DNA of 64,000 nt from positions 9,936,001-10,000,000 of the forward strand of contig NC_133166.1 of assembly GCF_040802235.1 (NCBI RefSeq). Direction: 5' to 3'. Position 1 is the stretch's first letter; each line of letters starts with the position of its first letter. The notes under the pieces were generated by a model. The model did no database searches. It saw only the letters and a program-made list of their open reading frames with translations, and was not told where the DNA came from. Source of the stretch: Manis javanica. Its lineage: Eukaryota > Chordata > Mammalia > Pholidota > Manidae. The translations under genes were made by a program, and so were the position numbers. This document shows positions 1 through 11,446 of the stretch, piece by piece.

Positions 1-714
1 GATATCAAATGCACACATAGTGGAGAGTCTGACACACAGTAGGTACTCAATTAACGTTAGTTTCTTTTCTTCCTCTTTCCTGACTTTTCCCCATTCACCT
101 TATGGAGATATATATGAGCAAGGACTCCATACGTATCCTTGAAGAGTCCTTTTGGAGAGTCTTTTAAGTAAAAATTTAAAAGAATGTCCCAAATCAGATC
201 CCAAGACTTAGTCACTCGTGATGTCAAAAAAAGCAAAGCAAAAATAGTAAAGGTTCAGAGAAGGGCAGTGAAAATAATTTGTGGCATGCGTGGCAGAAGA
301 TCATGCCATGAAAAGAGGAATTCCAAACCCTGGGATTATTTCATTTGGAAAGAAAAGCTCCCAGAGGCACAATGTTTACAGTATAATAAGCTGACAACAG
401 GTATAGGAAAGACTAATCAGGACCTGGTATTTACTTTTCCCCTAAAATACAAGAACCAGGCTGTTTAGCGCATTGTATAATAGCCGTGTCACCTTCCACT
501 TTGGAACACTATCAAAGTGAGCTTTACCCTCCCTTCCTACTAACCACAGTGCCAAACCACACCTTCAGTCCCAATCGGTACACAAGACACTATGCTCTAC
601 ACGTACAATTCAGAATCTGGAGACTGCTAGCTAGAAGGCATACTGGGGCCATGCAGTCCAGCCTCTTATGTTATAGATGAAACGGAAGCCGAGTAAAGGG
701 AAATAGTTCATCCT
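1..714. other. Intergenic DNA; short MIR/L2-type tail at the start
   Basis: About 20-66 carries the ACAGTAGGTACTCAATTAA motif typical of the shared 3' tail of MIR and L2. The remainder shows no repeat or gene that I recognise. The 94- and 64-codon frames here have no protein-like composition. Confidence 0.5.
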
Positions 715-870
715 AATTTGCATGGTGAGTTCATGGCACCTCTAGATTTAGCTTGCCCTTGAAGTCAGAGGAACTGGATTGAGATCCTGGCTACACCTAG
801 ATGACCTTTCTGAGACTCAGTATCCCCATTTTTAACATGGTCAGAGGATCAAATAACAAAAGGCCTAATT
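715..870 (+). repeat. MIR SINE, + strand, degenerate
   Basis: The MIR core order is visible: GGAACTGGATTGAGATCCTGGCT, then CTGAGACTCAGTATCCCC, then GATCAAATAA. Divergence is high, as expected of this old tRNA-derived SINE. Confidence 0.65.
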
Positions 871-2884
871 CTCCATACAGTGTCTTATGTCTTGTGGCTT
901 ACTTCCCAGGTTGGTGTTTTTTCCTCTGTCATTCTACTCCTTGGAATAGCCTGATGTAGGAAAAGAGCTCAATGCTGGATTGTTGGGGAAAAAAAATTGG
1001 AAGATGCAGGTTCCCCGCTCCCCCCTTTACTTCCCCTCACCAACAATAAAGCACAAACTTCAGAAGAAACAAACTTGAAAATGGTGAATGCCAGACTCAG
1101 AGACCCTTCCTGGAGGGGAACCCTGTGGTCAGATATTGGCCAGGGCAATCCTTGAACAACTTGGTTGCCATCCAAGCCTGTTTTCAGTGGGGAATAAAGT
1201 TCATGTTTTGAAGGCAGTATCCTTGACTTTTTTATCCTGTTATTCAAATATTTCCTAATAATCTTTAGCATTTATACACTCAGGAGACCTTGAAGGAAAA
1301 GGATGCAGGACTCCAGTCTTTTTTCCTTCCTTTTGTTAATGAATAGATGTTTTCTTTCTGAATTCACTGTCCCTATCACCCTCTATTTTTTTTTTTTTTT
1401 TTACACTCAAATAACCCTACAAGAATGAAGTCAAATAGCAAATGAGAAAATGTAAGTTACCAAGTTTTGGTTTGGATTTACTGTTATGGGTGCCTTTTCA
1501 TCATGAAAAACCTAAACAGAGAGGAACTGAAACTTTATCAAATACATACATAATGCATAAATTAGCTGACATAAGTGTAGGTGTTGCTGGTGCCACCTAT
1601 TGGTCATACTGTAAGACTGAACTATATGCAGTATTGTTGGTCATGAAAATGAATATGAAATGGAATTTATGCTGTAGCCATGACAGTTATGTATTTCATC
1701 AGGCTGGCTGAATGCTGAAATGGAATAAATGTTCCTTGAACATTATCTTTAGTCACAGCTGTTTGGAAGTATAGGACTATTTTACTATGTGAGTTTTGCC
1801 CTGGTTTACTCACCAATTAAATGTGTAGAAAGGAATATATAATGAAGCATAATCTCTTGGAACTCTGAGATTAATGGACCAACACTCTGATTCAACTGAT
1901 TTTTGTGTCTTGTGATTCAGAAGTGGGGTAGGCGCCATGCCCAGATCCCTTTAACCAGTCAGCACACCCAGACAGTTTACCTGAGCTGCTGGGAGAGTTG
2001 GCCAATCACAGCTACCGCCTCTCTGGGGAATTGCCCTGGGCTACTAGGGAGCCATCTTGACCAGATGGCTACGTGCACACACACACATGCATGTGGTCTC
2101 CACAGCCAGTGGCCAGTAACTGACTATCATAAGAGTACAAAAAGCCAACCCTCCTAACCTTCAGGCAAGACAGGCCTTGTGGTGCAAGTTGTGCTCCAGA
2201 GCTCCCCACGGGATCAAGCTGAAGCAAGACTCCAGTGGAAGCAAATTCTTGCCTTCTCCTTTCCCCGTCCTATCCTGTTTTTCACCTCCTTTTCCTTGAA
2301 AACACCCAAAAAACAGTTAACACAACTCACCTAGACTGTTTCTAAGGATCCTGACCTAAGACAAGAACAATCCCATGGACAAACGCATCTTTGTAATGAT
2401 GAAAGTCAAGCAAACAAAACAGCCCTTTGGGTCATCGAATGTAACTTTCACAACAGGCTTGAGAGGCAGAGCTGAACCAAGTGAACTTCTCCGCAGGCAG
2501 CAGGGCCAGACTGAAAAGACAGAGGCAATACTGCCCTATGGACTGAAGACCTGGGGAACAATATAAAATATATCTTCGAAATGGCACTATGCCTGCATTT
2601 TCTGAGAAATGCATTTAGTTTTAAAATAGTATATCCGTGCTGGCATTAGACCTAGTGCTCCCAGGGGCGATGAGGAATGACCTGGAATTGGAGGGCTTGA
2701 GGCTTTGCACATTTCTACATCTGCTGGAAGAGCCAAGCCTTTAAGGCTTTATGCCAAAGGAGAAATTTGGGGAAAGGAAAAACGTCGGCCAGAAGGCAAT
2801 TTTGGAAATCTCCTAAGAATTGCTGGTTGATTTAATTTGGTTAGAAGTTCCAGCTGTTTCTCCAGACATGGCCATGTCAAGTAA
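871..2884. other. Intergenic DNA, no gene seen
   Basis: A T17 run lies at 1386-1402. The segment from about 1915 to 2330 (GC-richer, with GAGTACAAAAAGCC then a C/T-rich end) has the look of an old LTR, but I cannot name a family. Frames of 60-89 codons are unsupported. Confidence 0.4.
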
Positions 2885-3060
2885 GCAGGGAGCTTTGCGT
2901 CTAGTCAAGCCTGATTTGAATTCCCCTCCAACTTACGAACTCAGTTTCCTCATCTGCAAAACAGGGATCATAATATTTACCTCCCAAAGTTTGAGGGGAG
3001 GGGTGGTTAGAAATAGTATGTCTATTCAGCCCTGGTATATACTAGTCAGTGAATAAAGGG
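2885..3060 (+). repeat. MIR SINE, + strand, degenerate
   Basis: CTCAGTTTCCTCATCTGCAAAACAGGGATCATAATATTTACC (2940-2981) is the MIR central segment. A TAGTCAGTGAATAAAGG tail follows. Confidence 0.7.
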
Positions 3061-4564
3061 CAGCTATTTTCCTGCACTAGAGCTGTAGCATCTAGCCTCT
3101 CTCATTAATAAAGGTAATATTTTTGGCTTATTTATGCAACTTGTTTTGACCCCACTGGGAAAAAGGATTCTGTTTAATGAGGGCTCTACTGGGGAACCCC
3201 AACAAGCTATTTTAATTTTTTTAACTAATCCTCAGATTATTATAATTCTCACTTCATGAAAACCAAGGCAAGGGTCTCATATAAGGCCATCCCGTATGGC
3301 TGAGCAAATTGTACAGTGTACAAAGATGTCCCAGTGTGGGCAAGTGAGCTAAAATCTAGCCTTCCTTTTTTTCACCAAGCCATGAATCCATGGGCAGTTT
3401 CCACCCAGAGGGGATAACTTTACTAATTCTCAGAGAATATGGGCTAGAAGCAGGCCTGACATTGTGCATGCCCTTTCTCAGGGTTAAGGTCCTTCCTGTT
3501 GCTAGAGGGGATCATGAGGACTTCCTGAAGAGATACGTAAGCGTCATGCTCTCTAGACCCCACTTCTCCCACCTGTATGTCCTACCCTCACAGAAAAGGA
3601 CTGACAAATACATTTTAGGCCTTACTAATTAACTGGCAGGGGTCTCCTCAAAACACAGTGCCTTGCTATATCAGTAATGTGTTCCTATATCAGTAATTCT
3701 CAAGGTAGGGTCTGAAAAATTACTGACACCATCATTTGGGACACTTGACAGAAAATGCACTTTCCTGAACCATACACCGGACCTAGATTCTAAAATCTTT
3801 AGAGATTATGTTAAGGAGAGCTGTCAAAATAATTTGAATCACTTCTTTACAGGCTTGCTGATCATGAAGAAGGCTTTCCTGGTCAAGAATTCTCTTCATT
3901 TCAAAAAGGCTACATGGGCATCATGATGAAGAGCTGAATGTTCCTTAGAAAGACTCTTCCTCTTGGAAGAAGCCCAAAGATACAAACAGGCCTTCAGGAA
4001 GGCTAGATTTTAGCTCAGTTATAGGTTTCCTTTCCCTTGACAATCTCCTTGTACTTTGCACCCACTAGCTCCAAGAAATACACAAAATATACCTCAGAGA
4101 GATCTTCCTTCTCTCCCCCTTTCTTACTACTGGCTTATGGTATATATAACATATTCTCCAGCAGCCAGAGGCAGCTAGGTGACAGCTATCTATCCCTAAA
4201 AATTCTTGTTTGCTCTTTAGAATCATATTTAGCATTTTCTATTGCTCTTCCTAAATTCTTGGGTTGCCCAAGCGCTTCCAAGCAACATTATTCTGTCGTT
4301 GGTGGTAGTCCTGTCAGAGAATGTCCACACATTAGGTTATTAAGTTCGTGATATCCTCAATATAGCATAGACCTTAGATAATAGCAGTAAACACATAAGC
4401 ACATCACTGTCAACATAAGGTTTGTCAATCAAGGAACCAAACTGAGCTGCCCTATAATCAACAACTCAGTGGAGCTACACATCTAGAGTGATGTCAAGCA
4501 AGCCTGGATCCTTGGTAATTACTTTGAAGTGAGCAACAATGAAGAACAAACCCATTAAAAGATA
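3061..4564. other. Intergenic DNA with a possible MER5-like fragment
   Basis: From about 3690 to 3830 the text AGTAATTCTCAAGGTAGGGTCTG followed by CACTTGACAGAAAATG resembles the hAT-type MER5 family. This is a weak assignment. Nothing else is recognised. Confidence 0.35.
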
Positions 4565-5160
4565 TAGTCTAATATGCACCCCTATGTTTATCACAGTGTT
4601 ATTTACAATAGCCAAGATATGGAAGCAAACTAAGTGTCCATCAATAGATGAATGGATAAAGAGGATGTGGTACCTATATACAATGGAATATTATTCAGCC
4701 ATATGAAGAAAACAAATCCTGCCATTTACAACAACATGTATGGAGCTGGGGGTATTATGCTCAGTGAAATAAGCCAGGAGGAGAAAGACAAGTACCAAAT
4801 GATTCCACTCATTTGTGGAGCATAACAACAAAGCAAAACTGAAAGAACAAAACAGCAGCAAAATCACAGAACCCAAGAAGGGACTAGCGGTTACCAAAGG
4901 GGAGGGGTTGGGGAGTGTGAGTGGGGAGGGAGGGAGAAGGGGATTAAAGGGCACTATGATTAACACACATAGTGTAGGGGGGTCATGGAGAAGGCAGTAC
5001 AGCACAGAGAAGATAAGTAGTGACTCTATAGCATCTTACTATGCTGATGGACAGTGACTGCAATGTGATGTGGCGGGGGGTGGACTTGATAATATGGGTG
5101 AATGTTGCTCACATGAAACCTTCATAAGATTGTATATCAATGATACTTTAATTTAAAAAA
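4565..5160 (+). repeat. LINE-1 3' end, 5'-truncated, + strand
   Basis: The fragment starts in the last part of L1 ORF2 (about 4575-4720, with ATGAATGGATAAAGAGGATGTGG and AATGGAATATTATTCAGCC) and runs through a 3' UTR with a G-rich tract at 4899-4945. It ends in an A-rich tail at about 5150-5163. The 3' UTR (CATCTTACTATGCTGATGG...) differs from the common primate, ruminant and carnivore L1 tails I remember, so it is probably a lineage-specific subfamily. The insertion is dead. Confidence 0.88.
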
Positions 5161-5609
5161 AAGGTGTAGGCTAAGAAACACTCAACACCTGTGCTAGGAG
5201 CTGGAGCTACAGGTAAATTAATCATGGTCTTGATTTTCAAGAAATTCCAGTTTAGTAGAAAAATGCCTATGGAAGCATTCTGTGACAAACAAAAGACTAT
5301 ACCATTTAAACTTTATCATTAAGGAGAGAGTCTTGTACTATAACTTAGATGCCGAGAAGAGAACTAATATTTACTGAATACCATTTTATTTTCACAACTA
5401 TTCTACTAGTTTGATTGCTGGATCAGCTATGATGCCTTTAGGTGCAAGGAATAGAAAACACAATTAAAAGTGACTTAAACAAGAAGAAAAATGTATTATC
5501 TCACTTAACCACAAGTGCAGACATGATGATAACTGGGATTGATTAATTCAGTAGCTCAGTCATATCTGCAAAAACCCAGGTTCTTTCCACCTTTCTGCTC
5601 TCTCATTGT

Positions 5610-6130
5610 ATTTTAAGGGTCTTCAGAAAAACAGAATAAATGGGATATATATACAGAATTAGGGATTTGTTATGATGAATTAAGTATGAACTAGTCCCAA
5701 GACCTGCAGGGTGAACTGGCAAGCTAGAGACATGGGAGAGCTGATGGTGTAGTTCTAGTCTAAAGGCTGTCAGGCTCAAGACCCAGGAAGAGCCAGTATT
5801 CAGTTTATTGATTACTTTCAGTTTACAGTGGATTTTGAAGTTTGAAGACAGTCCTGATGCCCCAGGTTCAAAGGCAATAAGGCAGAAGGAATTTCCTCAT
5901 TTCAGGGGAAGGTCAGCCTTTTTATTCTATTTAGGCCTTCAACTGACTGAGTGAGGCCTACCCACACTAGGGAGGGCAATCTGCTTTACTCAGTCTACTC
6001 AGTCTATTGATTTAAATCTTATACTTGCCTAAAAATATTCCCACAGATACACCTTGAATAATGTGAGACTAAATATCTGGGTACCTTGTGGCCCAATCAA
6101 AGTGACACATAAAAAAACTAACCACACATT
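5610..6130 (-). mobile_element. ERVL-type solo LTR (MLT2-like), minus strand
   Basis: On the + strand it reads like the complement of an MLT2-class LTR: TTCAGAAAAACAGAATAAATGGG at the 3' side of the element, then GGAGAGCTGATGGTGTAGTTC, GGAAGAGCC, AGGGAGGGCAATCTGCTTTACTC, and ACACATAAAAAAACTAACCA at the element's 5' end. It is heavily diverged and no internal retroviral sequence adjoins it. Confidence 0.75.
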
Positions 6131-6504
6131 CATCTTCAGCATTTGGTCTACACCCTTTTGGATAACAGAAAACAGGTCCAGTTATCACACCCTCAAACAA
6201 CATTCAAGAACTGAAGTAAGAAAATGCAGACATTTTTCCCATATTCTTTCTAAAAGTTAGGGGAAATGTTCCAAAAGATGAGCCCTCCATACCTATCCTC
6301 CCCCAATTGCCACTTCTAACTCATTGGCTAGAACTATGTCATGTGCCCATTCCTAAACCAATCATTTGCAAGGGGAAAGATTTGCTACCTGCCTCCATCC
6401 TTCTTCCTCTGAAGCACTGACAGCCAGATACATTGTTGCTGGAAAGGAAGGTTTGGATGGGGCAAGTAGTAATGGGGGAGGCTATTGGCTAAATAACCAA
6501 CAGT

Positions 6505-6610
6505 GTTTCTGCCATAATTTCTATTATCTTTATTTTAAAGATATGGACACTGGAGGCTCAGAGAGATTGAGCTAGTCAGCACCACATACCCAGCAAACTA
6601 TTAAGTCAGC
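6505..6610 (-). repeat. MIR SINE fragment, minus strand
   Basis: TTTAAAGATATGGACACTGGAGGCTCAGAGAGATTGAGC is the complement of the MIR central segment. Confidence 0.6.
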
Positions 6611-6622
6611 AGTTCCAATAAT

Positions 6623-6776
6623 ATCTCTCTGGCTCTAATTTGTCTGCTGTATTTGAAGGTCTATTTGTGGGTAGACCTTACTCCATCCTGTACTGTAACA
6701 TCTCTCTGGCTCTAATTTGTCTGCTGTATTTGAAGGTCTATTTGTGGGTAGACCTTACTCCATCCTGTACTGTAAC
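6623..6776. repeat. Perfect two-copy tandem duplication, 77-bp unit
   Basis: Positions 6623-6699 and 6700-6776 are identical base for base, starting ATCTCTCTGGCTCTAATTTG and ending TCCTGTACTGTAAC. Sequence on either side does not continue the repeat. Identity implies a recent event or an assembly error. Confidence 0.97.
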
Positions 6777-6899
6777 CTTGGAAAGTGCTTTAATCCCTCC
6801 AAATCTTCTTTTCTGTCACTGATAAATAGACATAATCATAGTCCTTATCTTTCAGAGTATCATATTAACTTAGATAGTATATGTAAAGTACTTTGCCTT

Positions 6900-7412
6900 T
6901 TACAAATTGTCCTCAACTTACATGGGGTTATGTCCCACTAAATCCATTGTAAATTGAAAATAACTGAGTAAGTTGAAAATGTATTTATTATACCTAACTA
7001 ACTGAATGTCATAACTTAACCTAGCCTAACTTAAACATGCTCATAATACTTCTATTAGCCTCCAGTTGTGCAAAATCATCTCACACAAAGCCTATTTTGT
7101 AACAAAGTGTTGACTATCTCATGTAATTGATTGAATACTGTACTGAAAGTGAAAAACAAAACAGTCGTATGGGCACAGAATGGCTATAAGCATTTCAGTT
7201 GTTCAACGTTTTGACCATGCAGCTGATGGAGAGCTGCAGCTTGCTGTCCCTGCCCGGCATTGAGAGAATGTCTTACCACGTATCACTAGCCTGCAAAAAG
7301 ATCAAAATTCAAAATCTGAAGTATGGTTTTTACTGAATGTATATTGCTTTTGTACCACGTAAAGTCAAGAAGTCGTAAGTCAAACCATCGTAAGTCAGAG
7401 ACCATCTGTTAT
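6900..7412. mobile_element. Non-autonomous DNA transposon (pogo/Tigger-like MITE)
   Basis: The two ends are inverted repeats: CAAATTGTCCTCAACTTACAT at the left matches the complement of the right end, which reads CATCGTAAGTCAGAGACCATCTG. TA lies just outside the left end. The interior (TAACTTAACCTAGCCTAACTTAAAC, then AAGCCTATTTTGTAACAAAGTG) matches a mammal-wide Tigger-type MITE as I remember it. An insertion-like stretch at about 7180-7300 interrupts it. There is no transposase frame. Confidence 0.72.
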
Positions 7413-9139
7413 CTGCTGACTCATCACAGTACAAAGAACCACATATTTATTGTACAACTCCAGGGAGCACTATTCACTTAGGATAAGGTGTATTATGCCC
7501 CTGGAATTTCACTGCATCATCACCCTTACTAAGAGGTATAGAAAACTCACTTCTAGAATGAGGAGTGAAGAGTTCTGGAATTTAAGTCCAACAATACAGG
7601 CAAGTTTTAACCCAATACTACAATAGGTCAAGGAGAGGTTACAGAATTTTTCAAGCCCAATAATAAGAACCTCCACAGATGTATCTCTTTAATTTTCACA
7701 AAAGCCCTAGGATGACACAGAAATTTTGTTATTGCTTTTGTTTTTCCTGTAGAGAGTTACTATGGTGGAGCTTAATTCTAAGAAGGAAATAGTATTTCCT
7801 GATTTACTTGCTGGAAGATATTGTCAGTCATTTAACACCCTTTCCCCAGGGCTCACTGTCCCTCACATACTAAGTGGCAAGGTTTTAGCATGATGTAGTA
7901 AGTGCTAATCTGTGAAGTCAGAAGGCCTGGGTTCTGGTCCTGCTCTGTGCCTAGTTAACAGTATCAAAATGGATAGTCAATATTTCATTTTCTCTCTGTA
8001 CCCACATCTATGTGCAATAAGGTGATGAGGTAGATGCCTTAGCATTTAAGAGTATCTTCTGGTCTTTCATTCTCTGGGCCCTATAACTCCTACCATCCTA
8101 GCCTCACTGGGATACTTCATTAGCAGGGACCTCAACCTCAGCTCATCCCTCAAGGGAGGCTTAAACAGTCGCAGAAGCAGAAATGAGAAAGTCATTCAAT
8201 ACAATTTTCTGAAACATGATGTTTGGACAAGAAGGAAGGAAAACATGGGATGGCTGAGGTAGAGAAGGGACTGGTCACTATGAAGGGCAGGCAGATGGGG
8301 CAGGTCTAGTCGTCCTTAGTGAGTGGTGCTGTGTGGCAGTATTACTGAGAAAGAGAAAGTGCCTGGTTATACCGAGCAGTTTGATGTCTGAAGCCACAGA
8401 CCCAAGAATGGGTCTGCTGTTGTTTACCCATAACCTGGTTTCCACAGCAATCCTAGTTTTCCCGAGCAAGGAGGTGGAAGGAAGGCTGTGATGTGGTGGA
8501 AAGAGTCCTGGAGGAAGGGTAAAGGATATCTAGTTCTAATCTTGTCTGGGATAAGTCATCTCCACCCACTGCATCGCAGCTTATTTCATCTGTTAAGTGG
8601 GGTTCTGCAGCAGATGATCTGGAAAGTTCCTTCTGGGTCTCTGATAGTCTAACAGATGCTATCAGCTGCTACTGTTTCCTTGCATGTGTCTGAAAGTTGT
8701 TTTCTTAAAATGTGTCACTCCTTCCTGTTTTAGAATACGAATGAAACCCTAGGTATGGATTCTTGAAGGCAAAAAGAGCTAATGGAGAAAAAGTAAGGCA
8801 GGAAGGCCAAAAATTCAAAGTCTTGAAACTGAAAAATTGAGGGCTCCTGAAGGAAATCAGATAAAAATGCAGGCATGTGGAAACTCCCAGGATGTAACAA
8901 ATGAGTGATCCTTAGTGTCTGCCGTGTTTGGGGGAGCTATTCCAGTGACCTTACCGATATACACTGTTAAGACTCAATAAATAGTTGCTAACTGATTAAC
9001 TTTATTGTCACAGCCAGGCAAGGCACTAGCTGATTACCAAAGGTTCCTTGCAATTCCAATATCCTCTGATCCATTTTGTGCCCAGAGGACATTGTGTAGG
9101 CAATAAAGCCATCTGCAGGAGGATGCATAAAGGCCGAAA
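7413..9139. other. Intergenic DNA with MIR traces
   Basis: MIR-like fragments are visible at about 7885-7960 (+ strand, GTCAGAAGGCCTGGGTTCTGG) and 8490-8640 (+ strand, TAAGTCATCTCC...TTATTTCATCTGTTAAGTGGGG). The rest is unassigned and contains no supported gene. Confidence 0.5.
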
Positions 9140-9285
9140 GCACAGGCTGTGGAGTCAGGCAGACCTGTGATGCAATAGCAACTCTGCCATTTACTGTGGG
9201 ACCTCAGCCAAGTTTCTTAATCTCTTTGGGACTCTGTTGCCTCATCTGTAAAATGGGGAGAGTAACAATAGGTACTACAGGTCTG
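9140..9285 (+). repeat. MIR SINE, 5' portion, + strand
   Basis: GTGGAGTCAGGCAGACCTGTGATG, then AACTCTGCCATTTACTG, then CTCATCTGTAAAATGGGGAGAGTAACAATAGGTACT follow the MIR consensus order. The element breaks off here and its 3' portion resumes at about 9941. Confidence 0.85.
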
Positions 9286-9940
9286 TTCATTTAACAAGTA
9301 TTTACTGAACACCTGCTTGACACCAGGGATAAATGAATAAATAAGACAGCAAAGACCCTGTCCTCATGGAGATTTCTTTCTAGCTAGGAGAGAAAGAAAA
9401 TTTCCAAAAGCAACTAAATAACCAAGACAGTGACAGACATCGATGAACGCCATGAAGGAAATAAAACTAGGTTAAGAAGCAAGTGACAAAGGGAAGGATG
9501 AGACATGAGTGCTCAAGACCTCTCTGAGGAAATGACATTTGTCAGGAAGGAGCAGCCATGGGAAGATGGGGGAGAGCAAAGACCCTACAGCAGGAACCAG
9601 CTAGGCATGTTCTAGGAATAGAAGGAAAGGTCAGTGCAGCTGGAGTGTGGTAAGAAAAGCAGAGAGCATGACCAAAGGTGAGTGGAGATGTGGCCAGATC
9701 TTACAGGACTCTATAGGCCTGATAAATTTCCTTCCAACAGCGTTGGGAAACCACTAACAAGTTTTCAGCAGGAAAGGAACATGTGATGTGTTGTGTGGAG
9801 AAGAGGTTGTCCATGAGCAACGGTGGAGTGAGGCCTGGTAGGAGACAGTCGTCCAAGGGAGAGCTGATGAGGACTGGACAGCTGGTGGTGGTGGATCTGG
9901 ACAGCAGTAATTCAGATTTAGGCTATATTCTGGAGGACAT
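9286..9940 (+). repeat. Old interspersed repeat inserted into a MIR; class not assigned
   Basis: This begins TTCATTTAACAAGTATTTACTGAACACC and includes GTCCTCATGGAGATTTC, CAAAGACCCTACAGCAGGAAC and CCAGATCTTACAGGACTC. The same order of motifs occurs at about 62130-62700, so it is a dispersed family. It splits a MIR, which makes it younger than that MIR copy. Confidence 0.6.
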
Positions 9941-10025
9941 GCGGATTAAATGAGGTAATCTATGTGAAACACCTAGCCCAGGGTACAACAGAAGGGGCTC
10001 AATTAAGTGCTTGCTCTAGATAATA
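9941..10025 (+). repeat. MIR SINE, 3' portion, + strand
   Basis: GCGGATTAAATGAGGTAATCTATGTGAAACACCTAGCC and GGGGCTCAATTAAGTGCTTG continue the MIR consensus that stops at 9285. Confidence 0.75.
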
Positions 10026-10114
10026 CAATCTGGTGTAGTGGGCCAATTGCAACTCCATAAGTTAAAGAGGAATTTGGTAAATACTTAAGTCCACAGAGCA
10101 GTTTGGCAAACTAG

Positions 10115-10230
10115 TTCACCCACTCTTTTATTTATGTGCCACTTGGGCAAGTCACATCTGGGGCCTCAGTTTCCGCATTCATAAAATAAGAAATGGATCA
10201 AATGAATAAGAACCTCCAAATGAGTAAGAA
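10115..10230 (+). repeat. MIR SINE fragment, + strand
   Basis: GGGCAAGTCACATCTGGGGCCTCAGTTTCCGCATTCATAAAATAAG fits the MIR central segment. Confidence 0.6.
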
Positions 10231-11053
10231 TGCAATTGCCAGAGCTAACATTCTGTGAATCCTTTTTTTGGGGGTGGGGAGGGATATATCAGTTAGAGTT
10301 TGATTAGAGAATTCATTATGAGTAAGGCAGAATAAACCATTTTTAATAAGCATTAGACCTTACAAAACTATGGAAGCTGGAGAGGTACTCTATGCAAGGC
10401 CTTGCCTCTGTGTCTGGTTTTAGGCCCAAAGTCACTCTAGATCAGCCAGGCCTCCAATCAAGAAGGAAAGCAGGGCACAAGGTTTATAAAGTTGAGGGCA
10501 AACTGGAACCCACAGAGACAGGCTAGATCCTATGTCTGTCTGTAACCACCTCTAATCCTGATGATGCAGATTACCTGCAGAGACTAGAGCCCTTAGCCAT
10601 GGAGCAACCCCTACCCCAGACCAGGACTCAGAGAAGCTGAAGGAGCAGACCGCACAGGTCCAGTGCTGCCCCATGCCAACAGGTGAGTCAGCAGATTAGA
10701 GACAGCATGCGTGAGCTGCCACTGTGCCTGGCACCCAGCACTGACTTCCAGAGCCTAAAATGCTGCTGCACTTCCACTAGCAGCTCCACTGTAGCTAAAC
10801 TGACAGAGTCCCCTCCTTGTCAATTTGGCATTCATAAATACTTCTTTTAACAATATTTAACTTTCAAGTAAAGACAATAGCAAAATCATGCTACCTTTCT
10901 CCCCAAGAGAGGATCTAAAGTCCTTTTGTCCATCTTTGGGTGATATTCATTCTTTTTTTAGCTGAGTCACAATCCCCTTTGCTATCTTGTTACTTAATTC
11001 TGTCCTGGTTCCATGTCCTGAGTAACAGACCAACCTACACCTATAAGCATTAC
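10231..11053. other. Intergenic DNA, nothing recognised
   Basis: There is no gene-like frame. The segment at 10290-10680 starts AGTTAGAGTTTGATTAGAG and may be an old LTR in minus orientation, but I cannot place it. Confidence 0.4.
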
Positions 11054-11446
11054 AATACACTGAATGTTTGTCCCCACCAGCTCCCCAAATTCATGTGTTG
11101 AAACCCTAATCCTCAGTGTTGGTATTTGGCCAGGGAGGCTTCGGGACACGATTAGGTGATAAGAGCAGAGCCCTCATGAATGGGATTAATGCCCTTCTAA
11201 AAAAGGGATGTGTTCCTTCATCCCTTCTATCATGGGAGGACACAACAAAAAGACAGTCATCTGAGAACCAGGAACTGGGTCCCTACCAGACACTTAATCT
11301 GCTGGTGCTTTGATCTTGGACTTATCAGCATGCAGACTGGTTAAAAATTATCTGCTTATAAATTACTGTTTGTAACTGTATTTCAGTTTATAAGCTGCCC
11401 CAGTCTGTGGTGATTTTTTCTGGCAGTCCAAATGGGCTAATAAGAT
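11054..11446 (+). mobile_element. MST-type solo LTR (ERVL-MaLR), + strand
   Basis: The order of motifs matches the MST consensus: GAATGTTTGTCCCC, CAAATTCATGTGTTGAAACCCTAATCC, GGTATTTGG, GCCCTCATGAATGGGATTAATGCCC, GAACCAGGAACTGGGTCCCTACCAGACACTTAATCTGCTGG, CTTGATCTTGGACTT-type sequence, and CCAAATGGGCTAATAAG at the end. No MaLR internal sequence adjoins it. MaLR LTRs are shared across placental mammals. Confidence 0.9.
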
